Positions 55,591-64,000 of a stretch of 64,000 bases of DNA are shown in pieces. The DNA is taken from positions 1-64,000 of the forward strand of contig NZ_CP026530.1 in assembly GCF_004006315.1 (NCBI RefSeq), given 5' to 3'. Every line of letters starts with the position of its first letter. Position 1 is the stretch's first letter. A program made the position numbers and the translations under genes. Origin of the DNA: Nautilia sp. PV-1 (lineage in GTDB: Bacteria > Campylobacterota > Campylobacteria > Campylobacterales > Nautiliaceae). Under the pieces are notes generated by a model. It was not told where the DNA came from and ran no database searches. It saw only the letters and a program-made list of their open reading frames with translations.

Positions 55591-56308
55591 AATTTTTAAT
55601 CCCTCCTTTTAAATCCCCTATTTTAAGAACGTTTTTAACCATTCCTTTAATTGTTACCCAGTTTTTAGGATCTATTACCAGATATAGGATCCCTTTGTCT
55701 CCGGCAAATACTTTGTTGTAAAGGTTGGCTTTGATATATACCCCTTTAACGTCGTCAAAAGTATCTTTTACTTTTTCCAGTTCTTTGCCTTTCGGAAAAG
55801 TCACATCAACCCTTCCGTCACTTTTTCTTCCTCCTAATGCATAAAAAGTATATAAGTTTTTTTTACCTTCTTTTTTGAAATAATACGGAAGATTAAAATA
55901 AAGACTGAGTACGTCATCGGGCGTATAATAAGGCATGGTTTCATTTGATTCCAGTTTTCCGTTTTTATATTTTAATCTTATTATTTTTTTATCGGTGTGG
56001 TCAAAAAGATATACTCTCTTATAAAAATCGTCCCCCTTTTTTCTTGTTGAAATATATGCTGTAGGAACCAGCCTTCCGTTAATAACCTTTCCTATACTTG
56101 AATATGTCTGAACTATGTGTTTAGACAAAGCTGCAGCAAGACCCAGCGCTTTGCTTTGTGTATAAATTTTGTAATCAGTCGAATTTACTTCATAAATGGC
56201 ATTAGCTTCCGCAATCGTTCCGAATATGCCGTATTTTGCATAATAGCTGGCTATCATTGTTTTTGCGTTAAGTAAAATGGCGATTAGCAGCAGCAAGAAA
56301 ATTCTCAT
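55574..56308 (-). CDS. DUF3108-like exported protein
   Basis: The 244 aa protein has a signal peptide (about 1-16) and a beta-rich domain with SYYAKYGIFGTIAEA and YYTPDDVLSLYFNLPY, a pattern typical of DUF3108 envelope proteins of unknown role. An extended -10 (TGTTATAAT) lies just upstream. The gene is single, convergent with accC and divergent from the dehydrogenase at 56466. Confidence 0.72.
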   Translation of the reverse strand: MRIFLLLLIAILLNAKTMIASYYAKYGIFGTIAEANAIYEVNSTDYKIYTQSKALGLAAALSKHIVQTYSSIGKVINGRLVPTAYISTRKKGDDFYKRVYLFDHTDKKIIRLKYKNGKLESNETMPYYTPDDVLSLYFNLPYYFKKEGKKNLYTFYALGGRKSDGRVDVTFPKGKELEKVKDTFDDVKGVYIKANLYNKVFAGDKGILYLVIDPKNWVTIKGMVKNVLKIGDLKGGIKNFKLIP

Positions 56309-56327
56309 TCAGACCCTTTTTTGAGTA

Positions 56328-56336
56328 ATTATAACA
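56328..56336 (-). promoter_or_regulatory. Extended -10 element before the DUF3108-like gene
   Basis: On the minus strand the sequence is TGTTATAAT, 19 nt before the ATG at 56308. It is another example of TGnTATAAT. Confidence 0.5.
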
Positions 56337-56433
56337 CAATGTTTTTTAACGGATATAAAAATATAATTTATAAAAAAGTCGGGAAAAAGGGCTGATTTGA
56401 TGTTTTAAACAGTGACAGACACAAATAGATGTT

Positions 56434-56442
56434 TGATATAAT
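56434..56442 (+). promoter_or_regulatory. Extended -10 element before the hydroxyacid dehydrogenase gene
   Basis: TGATATAAT lies 23 nt before the ATG at 56466. GTGACA at 56412-56417 could be a weak -35 at a 19-nt spacing from TATAAT. Confidence 0.5.
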
Positions 56443-56465
56443 TATTCAAAAATTAAAGGATATTA

Positions 56466-57389
56466 ATGAAAATAGTTTTTTTAGATGCATTAACATTGGG
56501 AGATGTGGATTTTGAAAGATTTAAAAATTTGGGAGAAATTGAAATTTATCAGACAACTAATCCGGATGAAACACTCGAAAGAGTAAAAGACGCCGATATA
56601 GTGGTGAGCAATAAAGTAGTAATTGACAGATATATTATGGATAATTCTAATATAAAATTTATTCAGATAGCGGCAACCGGTATGAATAATGTTGATTTGG
56701 AATATGCATCCAAAAAAGGAATTATTGTAAAAAACGTTGCCGGGTATTCCACCAAAGCAGTAATACAGCATACGTTTGCACTGGTTTTGGGGCTTTTAAA
56801 TAAAATATGCTATTTTGATAAGTATACTAAGGAAGAATATCCGAACAGTGAAATTTTCACACATATACAGAACTGGTTTGAAATCTCAGGAAAAAGATGG
56901 GGAATCATAGGACTTGGAGAAATAGGAAGAGGAGTGGCTGAAATTGCCGAAAGTTTCGGTGCGGATGTTGTATATTATTCAACAAGCGGAAAAAACAGAA
57001 ACAGCAGATATAAGAGGGTTGATTTAACAGAGCTTTTATCTTCCAGTGATATAATTTCTATTCACGCTCCTTTAAACGATAATACTAAAAATCTTTTAAA
57101 CTATGAAAAGCTGTCTTTAATAAAACCCGGTTGCGTTATTGTTAATCTCGGAAGAGGAGGTATTATTAACGAAAAAGATTTGGCTGAAATATTGAAACAA
57201 AAAAATATATTGGCAGGACTTGACGTTTTTGAAAAAGAGCCTTTAAATGCAGACAGCCCGCTTTTAGAGGTTAAGGATAAACTGCTGTTAACGCCTCATG
57301 TTGCCTGGACGAGTATTGAAGCAAGAAATAAACTGATGGATGGAATTTATAAAAATATTGAGGAATTTGTAAAACAAAGCGGAAATTAA
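56466..57389 (+). CDS. D-2-hydroxyacid dehydrogenase (NAD-binding)
   Basis: The 307 aa enzyme belongs to the D-isomer 2-hydroxyacid dehydrogenase family. The NAD Rossmann motif is GLGEIGRGVAEIA (about 148-160). The catalytic Arg lies in NLGRGGIIN, the Glu in FEKEPL and the His in TPHVAW. Substrate is undecided (glycerate/hydroxypyruvate type is likely). It stands alone with its own promoter and ends convergently on mscS (4-nt overlap). Confidence 0.85.
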   Translation: MKIVFLDALTLGDVDFERFKNLGEIEIYQTTNPDETLERVKDADIVVSNKVVIDRYIMDNSNIKFIQIAATGMNNVDLEYASKKGIIVKNVAGYSTKAVIQHTFALVLGLLNKICYFDKYTKEEYPNSEIFTHIQNWFEISGKRWGIIGLGEIGRGVAEIAESFGADVVYYSTSGKNRNSRYKRVDLTELLSSSDIISIHAPLNDNTKNLLNYEKLSLIKPGCVIVNLGRGGIINEKDLAEILKQKNILAGLDVFEKEPLNADSPLLEVKDKLLLTPHVAWTSIEARNKLMDGIYKNIEEFVKQSGN

Positions 57390-58186
57390 GCCGCTTTGTT
57401 GTCTACATGAACGTCCATTTGAGGATAAGGGATATTAATTCCTTTTTCGTCAAATGTTGTTTTGATTTTTTCAAGAAGTTCGCTTCTTACACCCCAGTAA
57501 TCTTCGCTTTTGACCCAAGGTCTTACGTTAAAGTTTACACTGCTGTCAGCAAGTTCCGCAAGTGCTACAGCTGGAGCCGGATCTTTTAGAACTTTTGGGT
57601 GGTCGTTTAAAATTTCTTCCAGAGTGCTTTTTACAAGTTTAAGATCGTCTTCGTAACCTACACCTATAACAAGATCTATTCTTCTTATAGCTTCTCTTGA
57701 ATAGTTTGTAATATTTCCTCCAATAATATTTGAATTAGGAACGATTATTATTCTGTTATCACCCGTTTTAAAAGTCGTATTGAAAATACCTATTTGGTCA
57801 ACGACTCCGACTGCTCCACCCGCTTCTACAAAATCTCCTACTTTAAAAGGTCTTAAGAATAAAATCACAACTCCCGCACCGAAATTGGCAATATTCCCCT
57901 GAAGAGCCAAACCTACAGCCAAACCGGCAGCACCTATAATTGCCGCAAATGAAGTAGTATTAACCCCTAAAGTTCCGAGGGCTGCAATTATTACTAGTAC
58001 GATTAAACCGAAATAAACCAAATCTCCTAAAAATTTAACCAGTGTAATGTCGGTATTAGAACGCTCAAGCATTTTTCTAAACAGTTTTGTCAATACTTGT
58101 GCTATCCATTTACCGATAATGTATATGGCAACGGCACCGAGAATTTTAATCCCCCATGCTATGGCCAGTGTAACGAATCCGCTCAT
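57386..58186 (-). CDS. mscS: Small-conductance mechanosensitive channel (MscS family)
   Basis: MscS opens on membrane tension to release solutes. The 266 aa protein has three membrane helices, the pore helix with Gly/Ala-rich AAIIGAAGLAVGLALQGNIAN and the beta domain LRPFKVGDFVEAGGAVGVV, then the alpha-beta cage domain. The size matches E. coli MscS (286 aa). AAAGGAGAAAAA precedes the ATG. Confidence 0.95.
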   Translation of the reverse strand: MSGFVTLAIAWGIKILGAVAIYIIGKWIAQVLTKLFRKMLERSNTDITLVKFLGDLVYFGLIVLVIIAALGTLGVNTTSFAAIIGAAGLAVGLALQGNIANFGAGVVILFLRPFKVGDFVEAGGAVGVVDQIGIFNTTFKTGDNRIIIVPNSNIIGGNITNYSREAIRRIDLVIGVGYEDDLKLVKSTLEEILNDHPKVLKDPAPAVALAELADSSVNFNVRPWVKSEDYWGVRSELLEKIKTTFDEKGINIPYPQMDVHVDNKAA

Positions 58187-58240
58187 TTTTTCTCCTTTTT
58201 TTAAGATTAATTGTATATTAAAATAGTGACATATAAGTGA

Positions 58241-58933
58241 TTATTTATCGTATTTGCTCCATTTATTGTTTTTTATCATCTGTTTGAGAAGTTTTACATA
58301 TTCTTCTTTTTTTTGAGAATAGTTAATCATAGTATTTGCAGCGGCAAGTCCTGTAAAGGTTTTGTTTTCTTCACTGTATTTTTCTCTTAAATCTCTGAAT
58401 GATTTATATGCCGGATTTCGGTTTAAGTTTTTCATATATGCAGCTATTGAAGCTTCAAGCGAGGGAAAAATTTTTAAAGAATAATTTATTTGTATGTCAT
58501 CATATTTGCTTTTCGGTGCAAGACCTTTGTCCGAATACTCCCAGTGTCCGAAAATATTATTGGCCTCTCTTACAAAACGGCTTTTGCCCCAGCCGCTTTC
58601 TATTGCTGCCTGTGCCAGAGCCAAAGAAGCAGGAACGGTGTTGATTTTTTTTAAGAATTCTTTTTTATCGGTTATGTTTTTAATTTTGTATATTTTTGCG
58701 ATTTTCGCCAAAAATGCCACTTTTTTAGGATTTATAAGATAAAAAGGATCGTTGAAAATATCTATTATGTGCTTTCTTAAATGTTCTAATTTTTTGTTTT
58801 CTGCCTGAATAAGAGGCAGCATAATTTCGACAAAAGCCTGTTTTTGCTGCGTAGTTCCTTTGACTTTATAGTACCAGTCGGGAAACGCTCCATATAAATT
58901 TAAGGTCAGTGCCAGTGAAATAAGTCTTTTCAA
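58241..58933 (-). CDS. Bax-like glucosaminidase (peptidoglycan hydrolase)
   Basis: The 230 aa protein has a signal peptide (about 1-15) and a glucosaminidase-type lysozyme-fold domain: LALAQAAIESGWGKSRFVREANNIFG carries the catalytic Glu, and PSLEASIAAYMKNLNRNPAY follows. It likely cuts peptidoglycan glycan strands in the periplasm. The start is TTG at 58933 with GGAGATTTA. It lies 9 nt after rnhB. Confidence 0.85.
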   Translation of the reverse strand: MKRLISLALTLNLYGAFPDWYYKVKGTTQQKQAFVEIMLPLIQAENKKLEHLRKHIIDIFNDPFYLINPKKVAFLAKIAKIYKIKNITDKKEFLKKINTVPASLALAQAAIESGWGKSRFVREANNIFGHWEYSDKGLAPKSKYDDIQINYSLKIFPSLEASIAAYMKNLNRNPAYKSFRDLREKYSEENKTFTGLAAANTMINYSQKKEEYVKLLKQMIKNNKWSKYDK

Positions 58934-58942
58934 TAAATCTCC

Positions 58943-59524
58943 TTAAAAAAGTGTAGGCTCAAGTGCTTTTAATCTGTAGCTTTTTCTGTGAATATCGCTA
59001 AAACCGTTCTTTTTAATTTCTTCGATATGTTCCTGCGTAATATAACCTTTATGTTTTTTAAAATTGTACATAGGATATTTATCGGCAATTTCAAGCATAT
59101 ATTTATCCCGGCTGACTTTGGCCAATATGCTCGCAGCGCTTATCTGTTTGATTTTGGAATCGCCTTTGATTATTGTTTCAATACCGCTTACTCCGAAATT
59201 GGAATTTCCGTCAAACAGGTATTTCGAGGCTTTCAGTATTTCTTTTATTTCGGATAAAGCCGATTTAATTGCAAAAGAAAGCCCTTTTTTATCAATCGTT
59301 ACGTTATCGATAAAAACTATATGATATTCACACGTTTCTTTAATAATCTCAAAAAGCTCCTCTCTTTTTTTTGCGCTGAGTTTTTTCGAGTCGTTTAACA
59401 TTTCTAAATAATTCTCAATTTTCAATTCTCCATTCTCAATTTTAAAAATGCATCCCGCTACGACAAGGGGTCCCGCAATAGGCCCTCTTCCCGCTTCGTC
59501 TATTCCGCAAATCTCCATTGCCAA
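58943..59524 (-). CDS. rnhB: Ribonuclease HII with a heptad-repeat-derived insertion
   Basis: RNase HII removes ribonucleotides from DNA. The 193 aa protein has the catalytic GIDEAGRGPIAGPLVVAG and LNDSKKLS, and the FDGNSNFG region. Between them lies an insertion (FKIENGELKIENYLEM) made by heptads at 59411-59438, absent from typical RnhB. It starts with TTG (59524) downstream of a strong GGAGG; the ATG at 59518 is an alternative. It overlaps the upstream AAA gene. Confidence 0.93.
   Translation of the reverse strand: MAMEICGIDEAGRGPIAGPLVVAGCIFKIENGELKIENYLEMLNDSKKLSAKKREELFEIIKETCEYHIVFIDNVTIDKKGLSFAIKSALSEIKEILKASKYLFDGNSNFGVSGIETIIKGDSKIKQISAASILAKVSRDKYMLEIADKYPMYNFKKHKGYITQEHIEEIKKNGFSDIHRKSYRLKALEPTLF
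59411..59438. repeat. Heptad repeat inside rnhB
   Basis: ATTCTCA, ATTTTCA, ATTCTCC and ATTCTCA are four consecutive 7-bp units in the rnhB coding region. Read on the minus strand they give IENGELKIEN. This is the same unit family as the repeats at 36241-36268 and 49361-49453. Confidence 0.8.
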
Positions 59525-60465
59525 AACGGTATTACCTCCACTTCAAAATTTTTGTTTTTTATTTCAAATTCGTTTGAAATAGTTATAACCTGAATTTTTT
59601 TTACGTCTTTTACTTTTTTCAGTTTTTCTTCCAATACCTCTTCATTTGCAAACGGCATAACCATAATTCCCAGTTCTTTTTGAGGAAGATAAAAACTGAG
59701 AGTGTCTTTATAATATATCTCTTCTTCATTTAATTCTAAAAATACGATATTTTCAAAAGTTAAAAGAATATTTTTTCTGGTTGTGAGAATATTTTTAAAT
59801 GCAAAATTGTATGAATAAAATTTTTTAGGCGATTTAGGCGAATTAAATTTATTTACTTCGTATATAACTTTTTTTTCTATGAGTTCGTTTGTCGTTTTGT
59901 AAAAACTGTCTTTGCTTATTTTGATACGTTTTTTTAAAATCTGGTATATTTGATAAAGCGTAAATTTTTCACCTATATGGGCAAAATAAAATTTCAGTAT
60001 TTCTTTATTAAAAGGCATCAGCTCAAACTGTTCTTTTAAATATTCCTCTTTGAAATAATCGTCTAAAAACAGGCTTCTGGGGAAATTGCCCGTTTTTAAA
60101 AACTTGTCAAAGCTGTGTGTTATGCTTTGTGAATTGTCAAATGAAAAAAACTCTTCAAAATCCAGAGCTTTTAAATTTATCTGTTTAAAGTTTTCAATCT
60201 TTAAAGGTTTATCGGAGATTATGAAAGTCGTCACCGGAGGAATTTCAGCCGAAAAATCAAAATTATCATATATAATTAAATCGTATCCGTCAAAATCCAG
60301 GTTTTTTTCCCTGTAATCTTTAAAATCTACATATTTGTATTTTCCGTTGAAATTTTCTAAAAAATTGAATACTAAAAACGTCTTTCCGACTGCTTTAGGC
60401 CCGGATATTACGGTATTTTCAAAAGATAGTTTAGTTTTTCTGTCGTGAACTTTTTTCGGTAGCAA
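59500..60465 (-). CDS. AAA/DUF4143-type ATP-binding protein
   Basis: The 321 aa protein has Walker A ISGPKAVGKTF and Walker B-like YDLIIYDNFDF, then a C-terminal winged-helix-like region (LYQIYQILKKRIKISKDSFYKTTNELI) of the kind found in AAA_14/DUF4143 ATPases. The function is unknown. It starts with TTG (60465) preceded by GGAGCATT, and an extended -10 lies within the end of the MFS gene. Confidence 0.78.
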   Translation of the reverse strand: MLPKKVHDRKTKLSFENTVISGPKAVGKTFLVFNFLENFNGKYKYVDFKDYREKNLDFDGYDLIIYDNFDFSAEIPPVTTFIISDKPLKIENFKQINLKALDFEEFFSFDNSQSITHSFDKFLKTGNFPRSLFLDDYFKEEYLKEQFELMPFNKEILKFYFAHIGEKFTLYQIYQILKKRIKISKDSFYKTTNELIEKKVIYEVNKFNSPKSPKKFYSYNFAFKNILTTRKNILLTFENIVFLELNEEEIYYKDTLSFYLPQKELGIMVMPFANEEVLEEKLKKVKDVKKIQVITISNEFEIKNKNFEVEVIPFWQWRFAE

Positions 60466-60492
60466 AATGCTCCTTTAATTTTGTATTAATGT

Positions 60493-60501
60493 ATTATAAC
60501 A
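60493..60501 (-). promoter_or_regulatory. Extended -10 element before the AAA ATPase gene
   Basis: On the minus strand TGTTATAAT lies 27 nt before the TTG at 60465, overlapping the last codons of the MFS gene. It again uses the TGnTATAAT pattern. Confidence 0.45.
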
Positions 60502-61540
60502 TAATCAAAAATCCAAAAAACACTATTATGCTTTCATATAAAAACAGATTTTCTCCATATAAAACACCTGAAAGAATACTTCCAAGAAAAGCGGACATAC
60601 CGTAAGCAATACCTGCATAAAACTGCTGGGCGAGGGTTTTGTTTGTATAATGTTTTGAAATATATAAAAGTGCGGAAGTATGAAAAATAGCAAACGAAAA
60701 CGCATGTATAAGCTGAGAAAGAGCTACCATTATCAGATTTCCGGGAAACAGATAAAGTGTAAACCATCTGAATGAAGTAAGCAAAATAGAAATCTTAAGA
60801 AGAAACGACGGTTTGAAATTTTTAATAAACCTGTGCTGGAATATAAAAATGGCTATTTCGGCCGTTACGCCTATAGCCCATAGCCATCCGATGTATTCTT
60901 TAGGTATACCGTGGTTTAGATTGTAAATAGTGAAGAAATTGTAAAATCCTCCGAAACTTATCTGTAAAAATATAACAGCCAGCCAAAATTTCCATTCTTT
61001 GAGAAAATTAATAGAAGAGGAAGATTTTTTTATTTCCGTATCTCTTAAAAAGTATAAAGCCGTAATATTAGTCAAAATCATAAGAATAATGAAAAGCCAG
61101 ACAAGATTGCCGTTTATATAAGAGAACACTATTCCAAAAAGCATAAAACCTATACTGCCGTATACCCTTGTTTTTCCATATTTTTCTTTAAGCTTTTCTA
61201 TAGCAATCGCTTCAATATACGGGAATACAACACTGAAACTGACTCCAATTAGAAAAAATGCGGCCAATATCAGATAAAAATTTTGAGTTAAAAGCAAAAA
61301 TGACGCAAATGTAGAAACAATCAGCGCTGAAATATAATCAAGTTTTGTTAAAGGTTTTTTAAGATAAATAAAAGGAGTAATAAATCTGGCTATCGGAAGC
61401 ATTGAAAATATTATACCTATTTCAGCCGCGCTGAAACCTATCTGTTTAAAAAATTTGGGCATAAAAATAACATAATCCCCGATAAGCGAAAAAAAAAGAA
61501 AATAAAACAGGCTAAGAGCTATAAATGTTTTATTTACCAT
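60494..61540 (-). CDS. Major facilitator superfamily transporter
   Basis: The 348 aa protein has about 10-12 membrane helices, with the N-terminal half beginning FIALSLFYFLFFSLIGDYVI and a second half with related helices (LSQLIHAFSFAIFHTSAL). It resembles the MFS_1-like/HcaT nucleoside or sugar symporter type; substrate unknown. It overlaps the HIT gene by 11 nt. Confidence 0.85.
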   Translation of the reverse strand: MVNKTFIALSLFYFLFFSLIGDYVIFMPKFFKQIGFSAAEIGIIFSMLPIARFITPFIYLKKPLTKLDYISALIVSTFASFLLLTQNFYLILAAFFLIGVSFSVVFPYIEAIAIEKLKEKYGKTRVYGSIGFMLFGIVFSYINGNLVWLFIILMILTNITALYFLRDTEIKKSSSSINFLKEWKFWLAVIFLQISFGGFYNFFTIYNLNHGIPKEYIGWLWAIGVTAEIAIFIFQHRFIKNFKPSFLLKISILLTSFRWFTLYLFPGNLIMVALSQLIHAFSFAIFHTSALLYISKHYTNKTLAQQFYAGIAYGMSAFLGSILSGVLYGENLFLYESIIVFFGFLIML

Positions 61541-61934
61541 TTAGCTCTTTTACCGCTGTTGTTAAATTTTTAATCTGCTCTTCAGTTACAGGATAATTAA
61601 AATCCCTGATTTTAGTACAGAAAGTTGCTCCGGGCCACCATGGATCGTTTATAAATCTCGGAATAATGTGAATATGCAGGTGAGGAACCATGTTGCCGAG
61701 CATTGCAATATTAATTTTGTCAGGATTTAAAGTTTTAATCATTACTTTTTCAATTTGTTTAAGCAAAAGCATAATTTTCGCGGTTTCTTCGTCATTTAAA
61801 TCGCTGAATTCTTTAATATGTTTTTGTGTGATTATTCTTATATATCCGGGAATTTCGTCAACTAAAACAACTCTTAAAAAATCATTTTGAAAAATAATGT
61901 TTTCATTTGACGGATTACACAGAGGGCAGGACAT
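61530..61934 (-). CDS. HIT-family nucleotide-binding hydrolase
   Basis: The 134 aa protein has the histidine triad HLHIHIIPRF, the active site of this hydrolase/transferase family. An N-terminal CPLC pair may bind zinc. It probably hydrolyses a nucleotide conjugate such as AMP-lysine, but the substrate is unknown. It starts at the last base of pyrE. Confidence 0.9.
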   Translation of the reverse strand: MSCPLCNPSNENIIFQNDFLRVVLVDEIPGYIRIITQKHIKEFSDLNDEETAKIMLLLKQIEKVMIKTLNPDKINIAMLGNMVPHLHIHIIPRFINDPWWPGATFCTKIRDFNYPVTEEQIKNLTTAVKELNGK

Positions 61935-62542
61935 TAATTCCCTCTGCTGCCGGGTTTAACAGGTGTGCTTCCGGCTTTGCACATAGGACAGTTTTGAGGA
62001 TCGTAAACTTCAAAATCGAAATCGTCTAACGCAAAAAACGGTTTATCGGCAGGAAGTTTGCACTCCGGTTTTCTTTCACTTTTGCCGTTAACTCTTTTAC
62101 ATACGCCTCTGTTTGCTATAGCTGCGAACGCAACTACTTCGGCGCCTCTTGTTTCGACTTCCCTTGCGGCTTCCATTGCGCTTCCGCCGGTTGTAATGAT
62201 GTCTTCACAGATTAAAATTTTTTCGCCTTTGCTTACTTCAAATCCTCTTCTTAAAGTCATTAACCCCTTAACTCTTTCGGTAAAGATAAATCTGACTCCA
62301 AGAGCCCGTGCAAGCTCGTATCCGGCAAGAAGTCCTCCGATTGCCGGAGAACATACGGTGTCTACTTCTATTCCAGCTTCTTTTATCTGTTTTGCAAGTT
62401 CATCCGCAAGTTTTTGGGCAATTTCCGGATGTTCAAGCACTCTTGCGCTTTGAAGATAATATTCGCTGTGTTTACCGCTGCTGAGTAAAAAATGGCCTTT
62501 TAAAAGGGCTCCCTGGTTTTCATATATTTCTCTTACGTTCAT
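61934..62542 (-). CDS. pyrE: Orotate phosphoribosyltransferase
   Basis: PyrE joins orotate and PRPP to form OMP, which PyrF (52161) then decarboxylates. The 202 aa protein has the PRPP-binding motif [15 protein letters not shown] and [14 protein letters not shown]. The C-terminal tail with two cysteines (CPMC) is common in the long PyrE type. It is followed by the HIT gene. Confidence 0.96.
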   Translation of the reverse strand: MNVREIYENQGALLKGHFLLSSGKHSEYYLQSARVLEHPEIAQKLADELAKQIKEAGIEVDTVCSPAIGGLLAGYELARALGVRFIFTERVKGLMTLRRGFEVSKGEKILICEDIITTGGSAMEAAREVETRGAEVVAFAAIANRGVCKRVNGKSERKPECKLPADKPFFALDDFDFEVYDPQNCPMCKAGSTPVKPGSRGN

Positions 62543-62554
62543 TTTAGCTCTTTA

Positions 62555-63109
62555 TTAAACTTTCATAACGTCATCGATTTTTTTGTTAACTATTTCGTCA
62601 ACTTTTTCAACATATGAATCCGTAATTTCCTGAACTTTGTCAAGTCCTCTTTTTTGATCGTCTTCTGTTATTTCTTTATCTTTAAACATTTTTTTAATAT
62701 CGTCATTTGCTTCTCGTCTGATATTTCTGATTGCTATTTTTGCTTTTTCTGCAAATTCTTTAGCTTTTTTAGCCTGTTTTTTTCTCTCTTCTTCAGTCAT
62801 TGGAGGGAAATAAAGCTTAATTACATCACCGTCATTATTCGGATTTGCACCGACGTTTGCTTCCTGGATAGCTCTTTCGATATCGTTGATAATTGATTTG
62901 TCCCATGGACTGACTACGATGGTAGTAGCGTCTACGGCGTTTACGTTAGCCACCTGATTAAGCGGAGTCGGCGCTCCGTAATATTCCACTTTTACACCGT
63001 CAAGAACGTGAATTGAAACTTTTCCTGTTCTAAGAGTGTTTAAATCTTTTTTAAGCACTTCTATACTCTTTTCCATATGCTCTTTGGCAAACTCGAATAC
63101 TTCTTCCAT
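62555..63109 (-). CDS. frr: Ribosome recycling factor
   Basis: Frr splits the post-termination ribosome with EF-G. The 184 aa protein has the three-helix-bundle pattern (HMEKSIEVLKKDLNTLRTGK), the domain II segment YYGAPTPLNQVANV and the typical end with repeated helical charges. It starts at the last base of the deacetylase gene (1-nt overlap). Confidence 0.97.
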   Translation of the reverse strand: MEEVFEFAKEHMEKSIEVLKKDLNTLRTGKVSIHVLDGVKVEYYGAPTPLNQVANVNAVDATTIVVSPWDKSIINDIERAIQEANVGANPNNDGDVIKLYFPPMTEEERKKQAKKAKEFAEKAKIAIRNIRREANDDIKKMFKDKEITEDDQKRGLDKVQEITDSYVEKVDEIVNKKIDDVMKV

Positions 63110-64000
63110 TATTCCTCCTTTAAGATTAATTTTGAAACTATTTTATAATTATATCTTATGATAACCCTGTTTCTGTATTTTTTTAGTGTGAAATTAGGTT
63201 TATATTCAAAATATCCTTTTTTGACTTTTACGCCTTTCCACCCGAGTTTGGTAATGTATATGTTTACGTAGGGTTTGTCTGTATAGCCGCTTATTTTAGT
63301 AATTGTGTTTTTGTTTCTTTCTATTTTTAGATTTTTAATGTGAAGTATTTTCAGTTTCAGTTTATCCGCTATATTTACTTTTCCGGTAAGGGCAATTCTG
63401 TCGATATCGTTTACAGGTGAAGTTAAACCGAACGCACCTGCGTTTTGATTGGCTATAACAGGGAAAAAAGAATTAATAACTTTTTTAACCCTTTCGTTGT
63501 ATTCTCCATACGGGTAAGCGTACATGTCGGGAACGTATCCGATGTATTTTTTAAATGCGTTTATCGCTTTATTGGTGTCTGCAATTATCTGTTTATTGTT
63601 CAGCATCGCCAAATGCGGGTGTGCCCAGCTGTGAACCCCGAGTTCCCCGTATTTCGCACATTCTTTAACTTCTTTCCAGCTCATAAAGTCGCCCCAGTGT
63701 TCGGTGGTTGCTTTGCCGTAAACAAAAAGTGTAAAAGGAATATGGTATTTAATAAACAGCGGAAGTCCGTTTTTATAAAAACTTTTATAAGAGTCGTCAA
63801 TGGTGAAAACAACGATTTTATCTATATTTTCGTGTTTTTCTTTCATTTTTATAAGTGTTGAAAGTTTGACCGCTTTGTATCCGTGGGAGTGTATGTATTT
63901 AAAATATTTAACTAATTCCTGCGACGATGTATTAGTATAAGGATGGCGGTTATCGTCTATTCTGTGCAGAACGAACAGATGCGCTTCGGCAAAAAGCCAA
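63109..64000 (-). CDS. Polysaccharide deacetylase (5' end outside window)
   Basis: This NodB-type deacetylase has VFTIDDSYKSFYKNGLPLF (metal-site Asp) and HSWAHPHL (His-x-x-x-His), and ends in a C-terminal beta domain. The frame stays open to the window edge with WLFAEAHLFVLHRIDDNRHPY. The internal Met at 63846 is therefore not the start, and the signal peptide lies beyond base 64000. It may act on cell wall or surface glycan. Its stop overlaps frr by one base. Confidence 0.87.
   Translation of the reverse strand, partial: WLFAEAHLFVLHRIDDNRHPYTNTSSQELVKYFKYIHSHGYKAVKLSTLIKMKEKHENIDKIVVFTIDDSYKSFYKNGLPLFIKYHIPFTLFVYGKATTEHWGDFMSWKEVKECAKYGELGVHSWAHPHLAMLNNKQIIADTNKAINAFKKYIGYVPDMYAYPYGEYNERVKKVINSFFPVIANQNAGAFGLTSPVNDIDRIALTGKVNIADKLKLKILHIKNLKIERNKNTITKISGYTDKPYVNIYITKLGWKGVKVKKGYFEYKPNFTLKKYRNRVIIRYNYKIVSKLILKEE

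Overview
The window looks like the replication-origin region of an AT-rich member of the Campylobacterota, most plausibly a thermophilic Nautiliales relative (Nautilia/Caminibacter/Lebetimonas type). This assignment is inferred from the dnaA-dnaN-gyrB-queF start, low GC, the protein style (two-cysteine QueH, short SpeE-like protein, AAA/DUF4143-type ATPase, LPP20-type lipoproteins) and the dense 1-20 bp gene overlaps. I saw no tRNA, rRNA, CRISPR array, insertion sequence or prophage. No gene-free stretch exceeds 300 bases.

Layout. 1-5291 (+): a putative bipartite origin (DnaA-box-like sites on both sides of dnaA), dnaA, dnaN, gyrB, queF. 5292-13018 (-): one arm of a type II secretion system (T2SS), transcribed K-L-M-N-C-D-E-F. 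13128-25820 (+): a strong consensus promoter, two very large paralogous lipoproteins, an outer-membrane barrel candidate, the T2SS pseudopilins G-H-I-J, then a long ThyX-like protein, an Hpt protein and an RNA cytosine methyltransferase. The secretion machine therefore surrounds its likely clients. 25817-27863 (-): LPP20-like lipoprotein genes. 28031-35415 (-): a nine-gene V/A-type rotary ATPase operon in the unusual order H-C-I-K-F-E-A-B-D. 35650-36770 (-): coaE and a short SpeE-like gene. 36865-43108 (+): queH, fabZ-lpxA-clpX-mreB-mreC and an acidic coiled-coil protein. 43105-53413: yaaA, a DegQ/HtrA protease, then minus-strand housekeeping genes (ribE, dus, dksA-like, rlmH, thiE-like, accD, an IMPase-family gene, a Dsb-like gene, pyrF, dcd). 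53527-57389: accB-accC and a D-2-hydroxyacid dehydrogenase on the plus strand, with a DUF3108-like gene on the minus strand at 55574-56308. 57386-64000 (-): mscS, a Bax-like glucosaminidase, rnhB, an AAA ATPase, an MFS transporter, HIT, pyrE, frr and a polysaccharide deacetylase cut by the window edge.

How it fits together. The central locus looks like a self-contained surface-protein export unit: T2SS inner-membrane platform, ATPase and secretin on one side; lipoprotein cargo, a barrel partner and pseudopilins on the other. The second lipoprotein, the barrel and gspG are packed with gaps of 1 and 25 nt. The prepilin peptidase is not in the window.

Beyond genes, the window carries a family of short periodic repeats (7-, 8- and 9-bp units). 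Some lie between genes. Others sit inside or at the edge of coding regions (thiE, rnhB, queH, coaE), where they add in-frame peptide. A 118-nt fold-back sequence lies between coaE and the ATPase operon. Many genes share an extended -10 element (TGnTAWAAT) with no obvious -35.
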